Positions 8,752 to 16,737 of a stretch of 48,539 nucleotides of DNA are shown in pieces. The translations under genes were made by a program, and so were the position numbers. Within the stretch, counting starts at the first letter, position 1, and the number at the start of each line of letters is the position of its first letter. Under the pieces are notes generated by a model. It did not search any database, had not been told where the DNA came from, and saw only the letters and a list, made by a program, of their open reading frames with translations. The stretch lies in NCBI RefSeq assembly GCF_019038435.1, contig NZ_JAGPOX010000069.1, forward strand, positions 1 to 48,539, written 5' to 3'. The stretch is from Nocardia alni (GTDB lineage Bacteria > Actinomycetota > Actinomycetes > Mycobacteriales > Mycobacteriaceae).

Positions 8752-10524
8752 GTGGGTGACTGGAGCGGTGCAGAGCTGATCACCGAACACCTGATCCGGG
8801 AGGGCGTGCCATACGTGGTGGGACTGTGCGGCCACGGGGATCTGGGCCTGCTGGACGCCCTGTTCGACCGGCGCGACGACATCCGGACGATATCGACACA
8901 TCATGAGGCCGCCGCCGGATTCATCGCCGACGCCTACTATCGGGTGCGCCGAGAACCGTTGGCCACCTTCACCTCCTGCGGTCCCGGCTCGGCGAATCTG
9001 CCGGTAGCCCTCGGCTCGGCGCTGATGGACGACTCCGCACTGCTGGCGATCACTGGGAACGTGGCCACCAGCCAGTTCAACCGCGGGCCGTTCCAGGAGG
9101 CGGGCCGCCACTACCAAGCCGATTTCCCCAGCGCCCTGCGACCTTTCGTGAAGCGCGGCTATCAGGCCACCCGGGCCGAACAGCTGCCGCTGATGCTGCG
9201 CCAGGCCTTCGCCACCATGCGGGCGGGCCGGCCGGGGCCGGTACATCTGGACGTACCGCTCGATGTCTTCGTCGAACGAACCACCACCGAACCGGCCGAA
9301 CCCGACCTGTGGCGTGGTGCCGGCAGCAACCGCGTCGCCGCCGCGAGCGACGATATCGAGGCGGTGCTGGATCTGTTGGAGGCTGCGCAACGACCGGTAC
9401 TGGTAGCCGGATCGGGGGCCGAATCCGCCGCGGCCGAACTGCTCGCCTTCGCCCGCGCCGCGCAACTCCCGGTGGCGACCTCCCCATTGGGCAAGGCCGC
9501 GATCGGTGGCAGCGATCCACTGTCGCTGGGCGCCACCGGACGTAACGGCAGCTATCCGGCCAATCGGGCCTGTCGCACCGCAGATCTGGTGATCGCACTG
9601 GGCACCCGGTTCGACGACCGGGCTACCAGTTCGTGGCTACCGGGATACACCTACGCCATCCCGCCGACCCGGCTGGTACATGTGCATATTGATCCAGCCG
9701 AGCTGTCGCGGAATTACCCGGCGACCGTCGGCATCGCGGCATCGCCCGGAGAAGTATTGCGGCAGTTGACCGTTCGATGGGGCGCAAAGGCGCCGCCGCC
9801 GAGTCGCCGCACCTGGCTGGATCGAATCACCGAATGGGCCGACGAGTGGGAGCGGCATATCGCACCACATCGATGGTCCACCGCCACCCCGATTCGGCCC
9901 GAGCGCGTCCTCGCCGAACTGCGCGGCGCACTGCCGGCGGACGCGATCCTCCTGGCCGACGTCGGCGCGCACCACAACTGGATCGTGCAACAGTGGTATC
10001 CGCATCGTCCCGGAACACTCTTGCAGAGTTGGGGTTTCGCATCGATGGGGTTCGGCGTGGCGGGTGCGCTCGGCGCCCGTCTCGCGGCGCCCGACACACC
10101 GGTGCTGGCCGTGGTCGGCGACGGTGGATTCCTGATGCTGCCCAGTGTGGTGGCCACCGCCGTCCAGTACGACCTGCCGGTGGTGTGGTTGATCTGGAAC
10201 AACGGCGGCTTCATATCCATCCGTGACCAGCAACGCGGGTACTTCGGCCGAAATCGTGAGCTGGCAACCACATTTCGGATCGATGCGACCGGAGAGCCGC
10301 ACCGTACCGACTTCGTCGCCCTTGCCAGGTCGATGGGCGGCGAGGGCCTGCGTGTGGAACATCCCGGCGACCTGGGTGACGCCGTGCGCGTGGCGCTCGA
10401 CGCACACCGGCCGTTCGTGCTCGATGTCACGGTCGACGAGGCGGCCACGATGCCCTCGGCCGCCACCTGGGAACTGGCGCCACTGCCGCATCCGGAACCA
10501 AGCTTCGGCTGGCCGGACATGTGA
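8752..10524 (+). CDS. thiamine-diphosphate-dependent enzyme (acetolactate synthase-like)
   Basis: A 590-residue three-domain ThDP enzyme. The N-terminal pyrimidine-binding domain carries the cofactor-activating Glu52 in THHEAAAGFIADAY. A central domain (~200-340) follows, and the C-terminal pyrophosphate domain has GDGGF ... WNNGGF, the Mg/ThDP motif. The GTG start has GGAGG 5 nt upstream. The family includes acetolactate synthase, glyoxylate carboligase, 2-oxoacid decarboxylases and the ring-opening diketone hydrolases of inositol and cyclohexanedione catabolism. Glyoxylate carboligase has Val at the Glu position, so the Glu here argues against it. It heads the ThDP-tcuA-tcuB unit. Either decarboxylation or C-C cleavage to an aldehyde, passed to the ALDH, would fit. 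Confidence 0.85.
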   Translation: MGDWSGAELITEHLIREGVPYVVGLCGHGDLGLLDALFDRRDDIRTISTHHEAAAGFIADAYYRVRREPLATFTSCGPGSANLPVALGSALMDDSALLAITGNVATSQFNRGPFQEAGRHYQADFPSALRPFVKRGYQATRAEQLPLMLRQAFATMRAGRPGPVHLDVPLDVFVERTTTEPAEPDLWRGAGSNRVAAASDDIEAVLDLLEAAQRPVLVAGSGAESAAAELLAFARAAQLPVATSPLGKAAIGGSDPLSLGATGRNGSYPANRACRTADLVIALGTRFDDRATSSWLPGYTYAIPPTRLVHVHIDPAELSRNYPATVGIAASPGEVLRQLTVRWGAKAPPPSRRTWLDRITEWADEWERHIAPHRWSTATPIRPERVLAELRGALPADAILLADVGAHHNWIVQQWYPHRPGTLLQSWGFASMGFGVAGALGARLAAPDTPVLAVVGDGGFLMLPSVVATAVQYDLPVVWLIWNNGGFISIRDQQRGYFGRNRELATTFRIDATGEPHRTDFVALARSMGGEGLRVEHPGDLGDAVRVALDAHRPFVLDVTVDEAATMPSAATWELAPLPHPEPSFGWPDM

Positions 10525-10581
10525 CCCCGTACCCGAGTTCGCTGCCCGAATGACCTCTCGCACCATACTCTCGGAGGATAG

Positions 10582-12003
10582 GTGACCGAAATTATCGACG
10601 CCCGTGGCGATCTCGCCGGATCGTGGGATGTGGTCATCGTCGGCGGAGGCAACGCCGCGCTCGTGAGCGCGCTGAGCGCACACGATCACGGCGCACGAGT
10701 ACTACTGCTGGAACGGGCGCCGAAGGCCATGCGCGGGGGCAACAGCCGACACACTCGCAATATTCGCTGCGTCCATGACAGCGGGGATGAGTTCAACAGC
10801 GGCCCATATCTTTTCGACGAACTCTGGAACGATCTGTGCGGAGTCGGGACGGGCCCGAGCGATGCCGAACTCGCCGAATTCACGGTGCGGGAATCGGCAT
10901 CCGTGCCGGGCTGGATGAGCGCACACGGCGCCCGCTGGCAGCGCCCGCTGCACGGCACGCTCCACCTCGGCCGAACCAACCGCTTCTTCCTCGGCGGAGG
11001 AAAGGCATTGGTGAACACCTATTATCGCGCGCTCGCCCGACGCGGCATCACCGTGCGCTACGAGACGACCGTGACGGATTTCCAGATCGACGGCGATCGG
11101 TGCACCGGGCTGGTCGTGGAGGCCGACGGGCTACGACAGCGCGTGAGCGCCCGGACGGTGATCTGCGCGGCGGGCGGATTCGAGGCGAATCTCGCTTGGC
11201 TGCAACAGTATTGGGGCGAGGCCGCGAACAATTATCACATTCGCGGGACCGAGTTCAACGACGGGATTGTCCTGCGACGGCTGCTGGACTCGGGTGCGCG
11301 CACCGCCGGCCAGGAGCGCGGCTTCCACGCGGTGGCCGTGGACGCCCGCTCTCCTCGATTCGATGGCGGTATCGCCACTCGGCTGGATTCGATCCCGTTC
11401 GGCGTCGTGCTCAACCGGGACGGGCGACGCTTCTACGACGAAGGCGAGGACATCTGGCCCAAACGCTATGCCATCTGGGGACGCAACATCGCCGAGCAGC
11501 CGGACCAGATCGCCTACTGCTGCTGGGACGACAAGGTGGACGAACTGTTTCTGCCGCCCATGTACGGCAGCTATCGTGCCGACACGATCGAGGATCTGGC
11601 CGCGAAAATGGGACTGTACCCGGTGACGGCCACCGCGACCATCGACGAGTACAACCGCGCCGCACCCGCCGAGGGAACCTTCGATCCGACCCGTCCGGAC
11701 GGCCTTGCGACAACGGGATTGACGGTGTCCAAATCGAATTGGGCGCAACGTCTGGACACACCCCCGTTCCGTGGAGTGGTCGCCCGACCCGGAATAACCT
11801 TCACCTACCTGGGTGTGGCCGTGGATCGCTCCGCCCGGGTGCAGCGGATCGGCCAATCCCCATTCGCGAACGTGTTCGCCGCGGGCGAGATCATGTCCGG
11901 AAATATCCTGTCCAGCGGATATCTGGCGGGATTCGGGATGACCATCGGCACGGTCTGGGGCCGCGTCGCCGGACAGGAGGCCGCACGCCATGCCCTCGGA
12001 TGA
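10582..12003 (+). CDS. tcuA: TcuA-like FAD-dependent tricarballylate dehydrogenase family protein
   Basis: A 473-residue flavoprotein with the FAD motif VVIVGGGNAALVSALSA, the conserved GGNSRHTRNIR region, an active-site segment RFYDEGEDIWPKRYA and the C-terminal FAD segment NVFAAGEIMSGN. Family and length match TcuA, which in Salmonella oxidises tricarballylate to cis-aconitate. GGAGG precedes the GTG start by 4 nt. Its last 14 bases overlap the start of a TcuB homologue, the known electron-transfer partner, which strongly supports the family call. Whether the substrate here is tricarballylate or another carboxylate is open, because the surrounding genes are not those of the Salmonella tcuRABC operon. 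Confidence 0.85.
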   Translation: MTEIIDARGDLAGSWDVVIVGGGNAALVSALSAHDHGARVLLLERAPKAMRGGNSRHTRNIRCVHDSGDEFNSGPYLFDELWNDLCGVGTGPSDAELAEFTVRESASVPGWMSAHGARWQRPLHGTLHLGRTNRFFLGGGKALVNTYYRALARRGITVRYETTVTDFQIDGDRCTGLVVEADGLRQRVSARTVICAAGGFEANLAWLQQYWGEAANNYHIRGTEFNDGIVLRRLLDSGARTAGQERGFHAVAVDARSPRFDGGIATRLDSIPFGVVLNRDGRRFYDEGEDIWPKRYAIWGRNIAEQPDQIAYCCWDDKVDELFLPPMYGSYRADTIEDLAAKMGLYPVTATATIDEYNRAAPAEGTFDPTRPDGLATTGLTVSKSNWAQRLDTPPFRGVVARPGITFTYLGVAVDRSARVQRIGQSPFANVFAAGEIMSGNILSSGYLAGFGMTIGTVWGRVAGQEAARHALG

Positions 12004-13153
12004 TCAGGAACGTGGCCTGATCGGACGGAATCTACTCGGCGCCGACACATTCGACGCCGATCTGTTCGACGAGGCCCGGCGGCAGTTGACGGTGTGCAAC
12101 GCGTGCCGCTACTGCGAGGGCTACTGCCCGGTCTGGCCCGCATTGGAATTGCGGCGCGAACCCTCCGACCTCGACATCACTCACTTGGCCGACCTGTGCC
12201 ACGACTGCCGCGACTGCTTCACCGCGTGCATGTACACCACACCGCACCAGTTCGCACTGGATCCGCCACAGGTCTTCAGCGCGGTCCGAGCCCGCACGTA
12301 TGCCGAGTACCTCCGCCCCGCGCCGATTTTCTCTGGCCTGCGGGGGTGGGCGCGGCGCGGCGCGGCGCTCGTCGCGACAGCATTGCTATTGATCATGCTG
12401 GCGTTGCTGACAACCGGCGGACGGGCGTTCACCACACGCTCGCGCGGCTCGGCCTACGATCTGATCTCGCACTGGGTGCTGATCGCCGTGGTCGCCGTGC
12501 CCGCGGTGTGGTCGGCCACGGTGCTGAGCGGCGCGGCGCTGCGTTACTGGAAAGACCTCAACGGCGACTATCGCGGTCTCACCGAGGTTCGGGCATGGGG
12601 ACGGACCCTGTCCCGGGCCGCCCGGCTGACCCATCACGACGCCGGCGGCGAGGGTTGCGCCTACCCGGACACCGAACCGGACGCCGAACCGTCCTCGCTG
12701 CGCCGCCGGCTGCACCATCTGGTGATGTACGGTTTCCTGCTGACATTCCTCTCCACCTGCGCTGCGGCCGTGGAGGAAAACCTGTTCGGGCTGATGCCGC
12801 CCTACGGATATCTGTCGGTGCCGGTGCTCACCGGCATGAGCGGCGGGCTACTGGCCACTGCGGGCTGCGCCGGATTCCTCGTACTGGACCGCCGATCGCC
12901 CGAACACAGCACACCACGGATGCGGCACGCGGACCGCTCATTCCTGTGGGCGCTGGTGGCGCTGATGGTCTCCGGTGTACTCACCACGGCGCTGCGCTCG
13001 ACGGTGGTCTTCGGCCCGATCCTGGTCGCGCATCTGGCCGCGGTGATCGTCGCGTTCGCGGTCGCTCCGTACACCAAATTCGTGCACTGGATCTTCCGCC
13101 TGCTCGCGATGCAACAGGACGATATCGAAAGGCATGGCTCGACCGCGAGCTGA
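11990..13153 (+). CDS. tcuB: TcuB-like membrane Fe-S electron-transfer protein
   Basis: A 387-residue protein. The N-terminal ferredoxin-like part has two Cys clusters, CNACRYCEGYCP and CHDCRDCFTAC, suited to two iron-sulfur clusters. From about residue 120 on it is a membrane protein with roughly six hydrophobic segments. TcuB of Salmonella takes electrons from reduced TcuA and passes them to the membrane. The start overlaps the tcuA stop by 14 bases, so the two are made together. It ends the ThDP-tcuA-tcuB unit. It may also reoxidise the KstD-like flavoprotein of the locus; that is inference. Confidence 0.85.
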   Translation: MPSDDQERGLIGRNLLGADTFDADLFDEARRQLTVCNACRYCEGYCPVWPALELRREPSDLDITHLADLCHDCRDCFTACMYTTPHQFALDPPQVFSAVRARTYAEYLRPAPIFSGLRGWARRGAALVATALLLIMLALLTTGGRAFTTRSRGSAYDLISHWVLIAVVAVPAVWSATVLSGAALRYWKDLNGDYRGLTEVRAWGRTLSRAARLTHHDAGGEGCAYPDTEPDAEPSSLRRRLHHLVMYGFLLTFLSTCAAAVEENLFGLMPPYGYLSVPVLTGMSGGLLATAGCAGFLVLDRRSPEHSTPRMRHADRSFLWALVALMVSGVLTTALRSTVVFGPILVAHLAAVIVAFAVAPYTKFVHWIFRLLAMQQDDIERHGSTAS

Positions 13154-13267
13154 TCGTGGCGCACGACGCGCCGACGGAAATCGTGTCATTTGCCACTTCA
13201 TTGCTAACGCCGTGCACACTTACCGCGACACCCTCGGGACGGCATACACGGCACGGGAAGTGGAACG

Positions 13268-13483
13268 ATGACAGCGGCGACGGTCACAGTGCGGCGATTC
13301 GCGCGCATCACCGCGCAACTGATGCGGGCACTGATCATGGCAGCTGTCGCCGTCGTACTGGGTTATCTGCTGATACACCCGCACGCCCGCCCTGCCCCAC
13401 CGCACTCACCCGCATCGCAGGCTCCGACGGTCGCGGTGATCGCTCCGCAGCGGCCCGGTGTGGTGAACAACCCCACCGACTGA
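13268..13483 (+). CDS. small single-pass membrane protein, hypothetical
   Basis: A 71-residue frame with a positively charged N-terminus, one hydrophobic helix (residues ~20-36, ALIMAAVAVVLGYLLI) and a Pro/Ala-rich outside tail. GGAAG lies about 8 nt before the ATG. No family is recognised. It follows tcuB after about 115 bases and ends 4 bases before the convergent glpD stop. Coding is supported only by the ribosome binding site and the coherent topology. Confidence 0.45.
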   Translation: MTAATVTVRRFARITAQLMRALIMAAVAVVLGYLLIHPHARPAPPHSPASQAPTVAVIAPQRPGVVNNPTD

Positions 13484-13487
13484 CCGC

Positions 13488-15239
13488 CTACCCGTCCAAC
13501 GGCACCGGCTCCAGAATCTCCGGGCGCGGTTCCGGTGCGGCGGCCCGCAGGGCGTCTGCGGCGACGTCATCGGGCTGGGTCTGCGAACGGATTTCCGCGT
13601 CCACGCGGGCCTTGTATGTGGCTACCTCGTGGTCGATCCGATCCTCGCTCCAGCCCAGGATGGGCGCGACCAGGCGCGCGACCTCCTCGGCGCAGCTCGC
13701 GCCGCGGTGTGAGTATTCGATGGAGATCCGGGTGCGGCGGGCCAGGATGTCGTCCAGGTGCAGCGCTCCCTCGGCGGCCGCGGCGTAGACCGCCTCGACC
13801 CGCAGATACGTCGGCGAGTCGGTGATCGGTTGCAGCAGTTCGGGTTTGCCCGCCGCGAGATCCAGCACGTCGGTGACCAGGGAGCCGTAGCGGTTGAGCA
13901 GATGCTCGACACGGTAGGGGTGGATGCCGTATGTCTGTGCGAGTTGCGGGGCCTGGTTGAGCAGGGCGAAGTACCCGTCCGCGCCCAGCAGCGGGACCTT
14001 CTCGGTGATCGTGGGCGAGACCCGCTGCGGAATATCCTGCGCGGCGGCATCCACCGCGTCGTAGGCCATGACCCGGTAGGTGGTGTACTTACCGCCCGCG
14101 ATGGCGATCAGTCCGGGCGCGATCCGCGCGACCGCGTGTTCACGCGAGAGTTTGGAGGTCTCGTCGCTCTCCCCCGCCAGCAGTGGCCGGAGGCCCGCGT
14201 ACACACCCTGGATGTCGTCGTGGGTGAGCGGGGTGACCAGTGCCTGGTTCACCCGTTCGAGCAGGTAATCGATATCGGCCTTGGTCGCCGCCGGGTGGGC
14301 GAGGTCCAGGTTCCAGTCGGTGTCGGTGGTGCCGATGACCCAGTGACTGCCGCCCCACGGGACCACGAACAACACCGAGGTCGGGGTGCGCAGGATCAGT
14401 GCGGTATCGCTGGCGATCCGGTCGCGCGGCACCACGATGTGCACACCCTTCGAGGCCCGCACGTGGAACCGGCCGCGCTGGCGGGCCAGCGCCTGGACCT
14501 CATCGGTCCACACACCGGTCGCGTTGATGACCACATGCCCGCGCACCTGTGTGGTCCGGCCGTCCTCGCTGTCGCGCACGTTCACCCCGACGACCCGGTC
14601 GGCCTCCCGCAGGAACCCCACGACCTGGGTGGAGGTGCGGATCACCGCACCGTAGTGTGCGGCCGTGCGGGCCACCGTCATGGTGTGCCGGGCATCGTCG
14701 ACGACGGTGTCGTAGTAGGTGACGCCGCCGATCAGCGCGCTGCGCCGCAACCCCGGCGCCAACCGCAGCGCGGCCGAGCGAGTCAGATGATGCTGCCCCG
14801 GAACGGACTTCGACCCGCCCATGGTGTCGTAGAGCACCAACCCCGAAGCGACATAAGGCCTTTCCCACACCCTATGGGTCAGCGGATACAGAAACCGCAG
14901 CGGCTTCACCAGATGCGGCGCAAGGGTTTTCAGGCTCAGCTCACGCTCGTGCAATGCCTCGCGCACCAGCCCGAAATCCAGCTGCTCGAGATACCGCAGA
15001 CCCCCGTGGAACATCTTCGAGGACCGGCTGGAGGTCCCCGACGCCAGATCCCGGGCCTCGACCAACGCCACCTCGAGCCCCCGCGTGGCCGCGTCCAGCG
15101 CGATACCCGCGCCGACCACCCCGCCCCCGACTACGACAACATCGAAATGATCCCTCCCCAACCGCTCCCACGCCGCTTCCCGCTGCGCCGGCCCCAGCTC
15201 ACCGCCCGATAGTCCCTGCCCTTGCGATCCGTTCGCCAT
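13488..15239 (-). CDS. glpD: aerobic glycerol-3-phosphate dehydrogenase
   Basis: A 583-residue FAD enzyme of the respiratory chain that oxidises sn-glycerol 3-phosphate to dihydroxyacetone phosphate and gives electrons to quinone. Visible are the FAD motif VVVVGGGVVGAGIALDAATRG, the family segment SSRSSKMFHGGLRYLEQ, the central GTTDTDWN and AGGKYTTYR motifs, and the C-terminal DAO-associated helical domain. The ATG at 15239 is chosen over an upstream one because GGAGGAG lies about 7 nt before it and 583 residues suits the GlpD2 group. Its neighbour lpdA is also its neighbour in M. tuberculosis (Rv3302c/Rv3303c). The upstream leader contains nested inverted repeats (separate entry). Confidence 0.93.
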   Translation of the reverse strand: MANGSQGQGLSGGELGPAQREAAWERLGRDHFDVVVVGGGVVGAGIALDAATRGLEVALVEARDLASGTSSRSSKMFHGGLRYLEQLDFGLVREALHERELSLKTLAPHLVKPLRFLYPLTHRVWERPYVASGLVLYDTMGGSKSVPGQHHLTRSAALRLAPGLRRSALIGGVTYYDTVVDDARHTMTVARTAAHYGAVIRTSTQVVGFLREADRVVGVNVRDSEDGRTTQVRGHVVINATGVWTDEVQALARQRGRFHVRASKGVHIVVPRDRIASDTALILRTPTSVLFVVPWGGSHWVIGTTDTDWNLDLAHPAATKADIDYLLERVNQALVTPLTHDDIQGVYAGLRPLLAGESDETSKLSREHAVARIAPGLIAIAGGKYTTYRVMAYDAVDAAAQDIPQRVSPTITEKVPLLGADGYFALLNQAPQLAQTYGIHPYRVEHLLNRYGSLVTDVLDLAAGKPELLQPITDSPTYLRVEAVYAAAAEGALHLDDILARRTRISIEYSHRGASCAEEVARLVAPILGWSEDRIDHEVATYKARVDAEIRSQTQPDDVAADALRAAAPEPRPEILEPVPLDG

Positions 15240-15261
15240 CCTCGACTCCTCCAGTCGATGC

Positions 15262-15342
15262 CGACCAGCCCGTTGGTGACGTACCCCGTTACCGCCAGGT
15301 AACTGGACACCACAGTAATGCATCACCCATCCGGGCTGGTCG
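15262..15342 (-). promoter_or_regulatory. nested inverted repeats in the glpD leader, possible structured RNA
   Basis: Read as RNA on the minus strand, an 11-bp perfect stem (CGACCAGCCCG at the 5' end, CGGGCTGGTCG at the 3' end) encloses a 7-bp stem (GGTGATG / CGTCACC, one G-U pair), which encloses a 6-bp hairpin GTTACC-TGGC-GGTAAC (15288-15303). The 3' arm ends 22 bases before the glpD start codon, just before its ribosome binding site. It may be a regulatory leader, an operator array or a small inverted-repeat element. It matches no riboswitch class I recognise. Confidence 0.5.
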
Positions 15343-15466
15343 ACACCTGATCACCGCACGCAATCTCAGCCAGCGGTGCCGGTAACCGCAATCACCCCTA
15401 GCCGAGCGGCGAGCACGGCCCAGGCTGACACCATCCGGTCCGGACATAAACAGTGAGTCATAGCGT

Positions 15467-16642
15467 CTATGCGTCGATGGCGCACGCCAACCGGTCAACG
15501 GCCTCCCGCAACACCGGCGCCTCGGAGGTGGTGAAGCACAGGCGCATCGCGGTGCGGTAGTCGGTGCTCACCGCGAAGGCGGAACCGGGGACGTAGGCGA
15601 CGCCGTGATCGACTGCGCGCGGGAGTAATTCGGCGGTATCGGTGCCGTCCGCGAACTCGGCCCAGACGAACATGCCGCCCCCGGCCTCGCTGCTCACGAC
15701 ACGGTCGCCGAAGCGCTCACGGATCGCGCCGACCAGAGCGCCGGCGCGTTCGCCGTAGATGCGACGGATCTTGTCCACATGGGCGCCGAGCCAGTCGGTA
15801 TCGGCGAGCAGCTCGGCGGTGATCTGCTGGGTCAACGCCGAACCACACAGGTCCGCACCCTGTTTCAGCAATTCCACGCCTCGGCAGACCGCGTTCGGCG
15901 CGACCATCCAGCCCGCACGCAACGACGGCGCCAGGATCTTGGACGCGCTCGACAAGCGAATCACGTTGGGCGAGTAGATCGCAACGGGCTCGGGCGACGG
16001 ATTGTCGAACCACAGCTCGCCGTAGGGATCGTCCTCGATCACCCAGAAGCCGTACCGGTCGGCGAGGTACGCCAGTTCGCGCCGCCGCCCCGGGCTCATG
16101 GTCACCCCGCGCGGATTGTGGAAGTTGCTCACCGTATGGACCACCGCCGGGCGTTCGCCACGCTCCAGCAGTTCGGACAGGGCATCGGTGCGCATCCCCT
16201 CGGCGTCCAGCGGCACCGCGACGATTCGCGCCCCTGCCGCCCGGAACACCTGCAATGCCCCCACATAGGCGGGATCCTCGACGACGACCAGTGCGCCCGG
16301 GTCGAGCAACACCTCCCCCAGCAGCGACAATGCCTGCTGTGAGCCGTGGGTGACGAACACCTCCTCGATGGGCACCGCGCGCCGCAGCCGCACCGACTCG
16401 CGCGTCGCCAGCACCTCGCGCAGCGGGCCCCACCCGGCGGACTGGGTGTACTGCAGCCGCGAACGATCCGCCAGGGCCGCCTCGGCCGCCAGCGCTATCC
16501 GGTCGCGCGGCATCAGCTGCTCATCCGGCAGGCCACCGGCCAAGCCGATCACTTCGGGGCGCTCGGTGAGCTTCAGCAGGTCACGAATGGCCGAGCTCTG
16601 CAGGCCGTCCAGACGGCGTGACAACGAGGGAGTGATGGACAT
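15467..16642 (-). CDS. PLP-dependent aminotransferase, class I/II (2-aminoadipate/aromatic transaminase-like)
   Basis: A 391-residue fold-type I aminotransferase of the LysN/Aro8/MocR-catalytic group. Key residues are the Asn in NFHNPRG, Asp and Tyr in EDDPYGELWF, the PLP-binding Lys in SSASKILAPSLRAGW and the C-terminal Arg in TAMRLCF. No helix-turn-helix domain is attached. A GTG lies 6 bases upstream, but GGAGG overlaps it and sits 5 nt before this ATG, which decides the start. It transfers an amino group between an amino acid and 2-oxoglutarate; specificity cannot be read. A near-palindromic operator lies about 65 bases upstream. Confidence 0.85.
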   Translation of the reverse strand: MSITPSLSRRLDGLQSSAIRDLLKLTERPEVIGLAGGLPDEQLMPRDRIALAAEAALADRSRLQYTQSAGWGPLREVLATRESVRLRRAVPIEEVFVTHGSQQALSLLGEVLLDPGALVVVEDPAYVGALQVFRAAGARIVAVPLDAEGMRTDALSELLERGERPAVVHTVSNFHNPRGVTMSPGRRRELAYLADRYGFWVIEDDPYGELWFDNPSPEPVAIYSPNVIRLSSASKILAPSLRAGWMVAPNAVCRGVELLKQGADLCGSALTQQITAELLADTDWLGAHVDKIRRIYGERAGALVGAIRERFGDRVVSSEAGGGMFVWAEFADGTDTAELLPRAVDHGVAYVPGSAFAVSTDYRTAMRLCFTTSEAPVLREAVDRLACAIDA

Positions 16643-16707
16643 GGGCACCTCCGAGGCGAGCGCGATTACCCCACCCTCGCACAGGGAGTGCCACAGAATG
16701 AAATTAT

Positions 16708-16726
16708 TATCTCATATTATGGGATA
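16708..16726. promoter_or_regulatory. 19-bp near-palindromic operator upstream of the aminotransferase
   Basis: TATCTCATATTATGGGATA reads the same on both strands except at one symmetric position and the centre (half-site TATCnCATA). It is strikingly AT-rich in this GC-rich DNA and lies 66-84 bases before the aminotransferase ATG, where a promoter would be. A dimeric repressor such as a GntR- or TetR-type protein is a likely ligand. No regulator gene is adjacent. Confidence 0.5.
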
Positions 16727-16737
16727 GACCGGCGATG

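Noticed and set aside
8752..10524. Assignment as glyoxylate carboligase
   Set aside because: The catalytic Glu is present at residue 52, whereas glyoxylate carboligase has Val there; the neighbouring aldehyde dehydrogenase and TcuAB genes also do not fit a glyoxylate operon.
12094..13788. 564-codon open frame overlapping tcuB and glpD
   Set aside because: It is a shifted frame of tcuB continuing antisense to glpD; its Arg-rich composition is typical of high-GC shadow frames.
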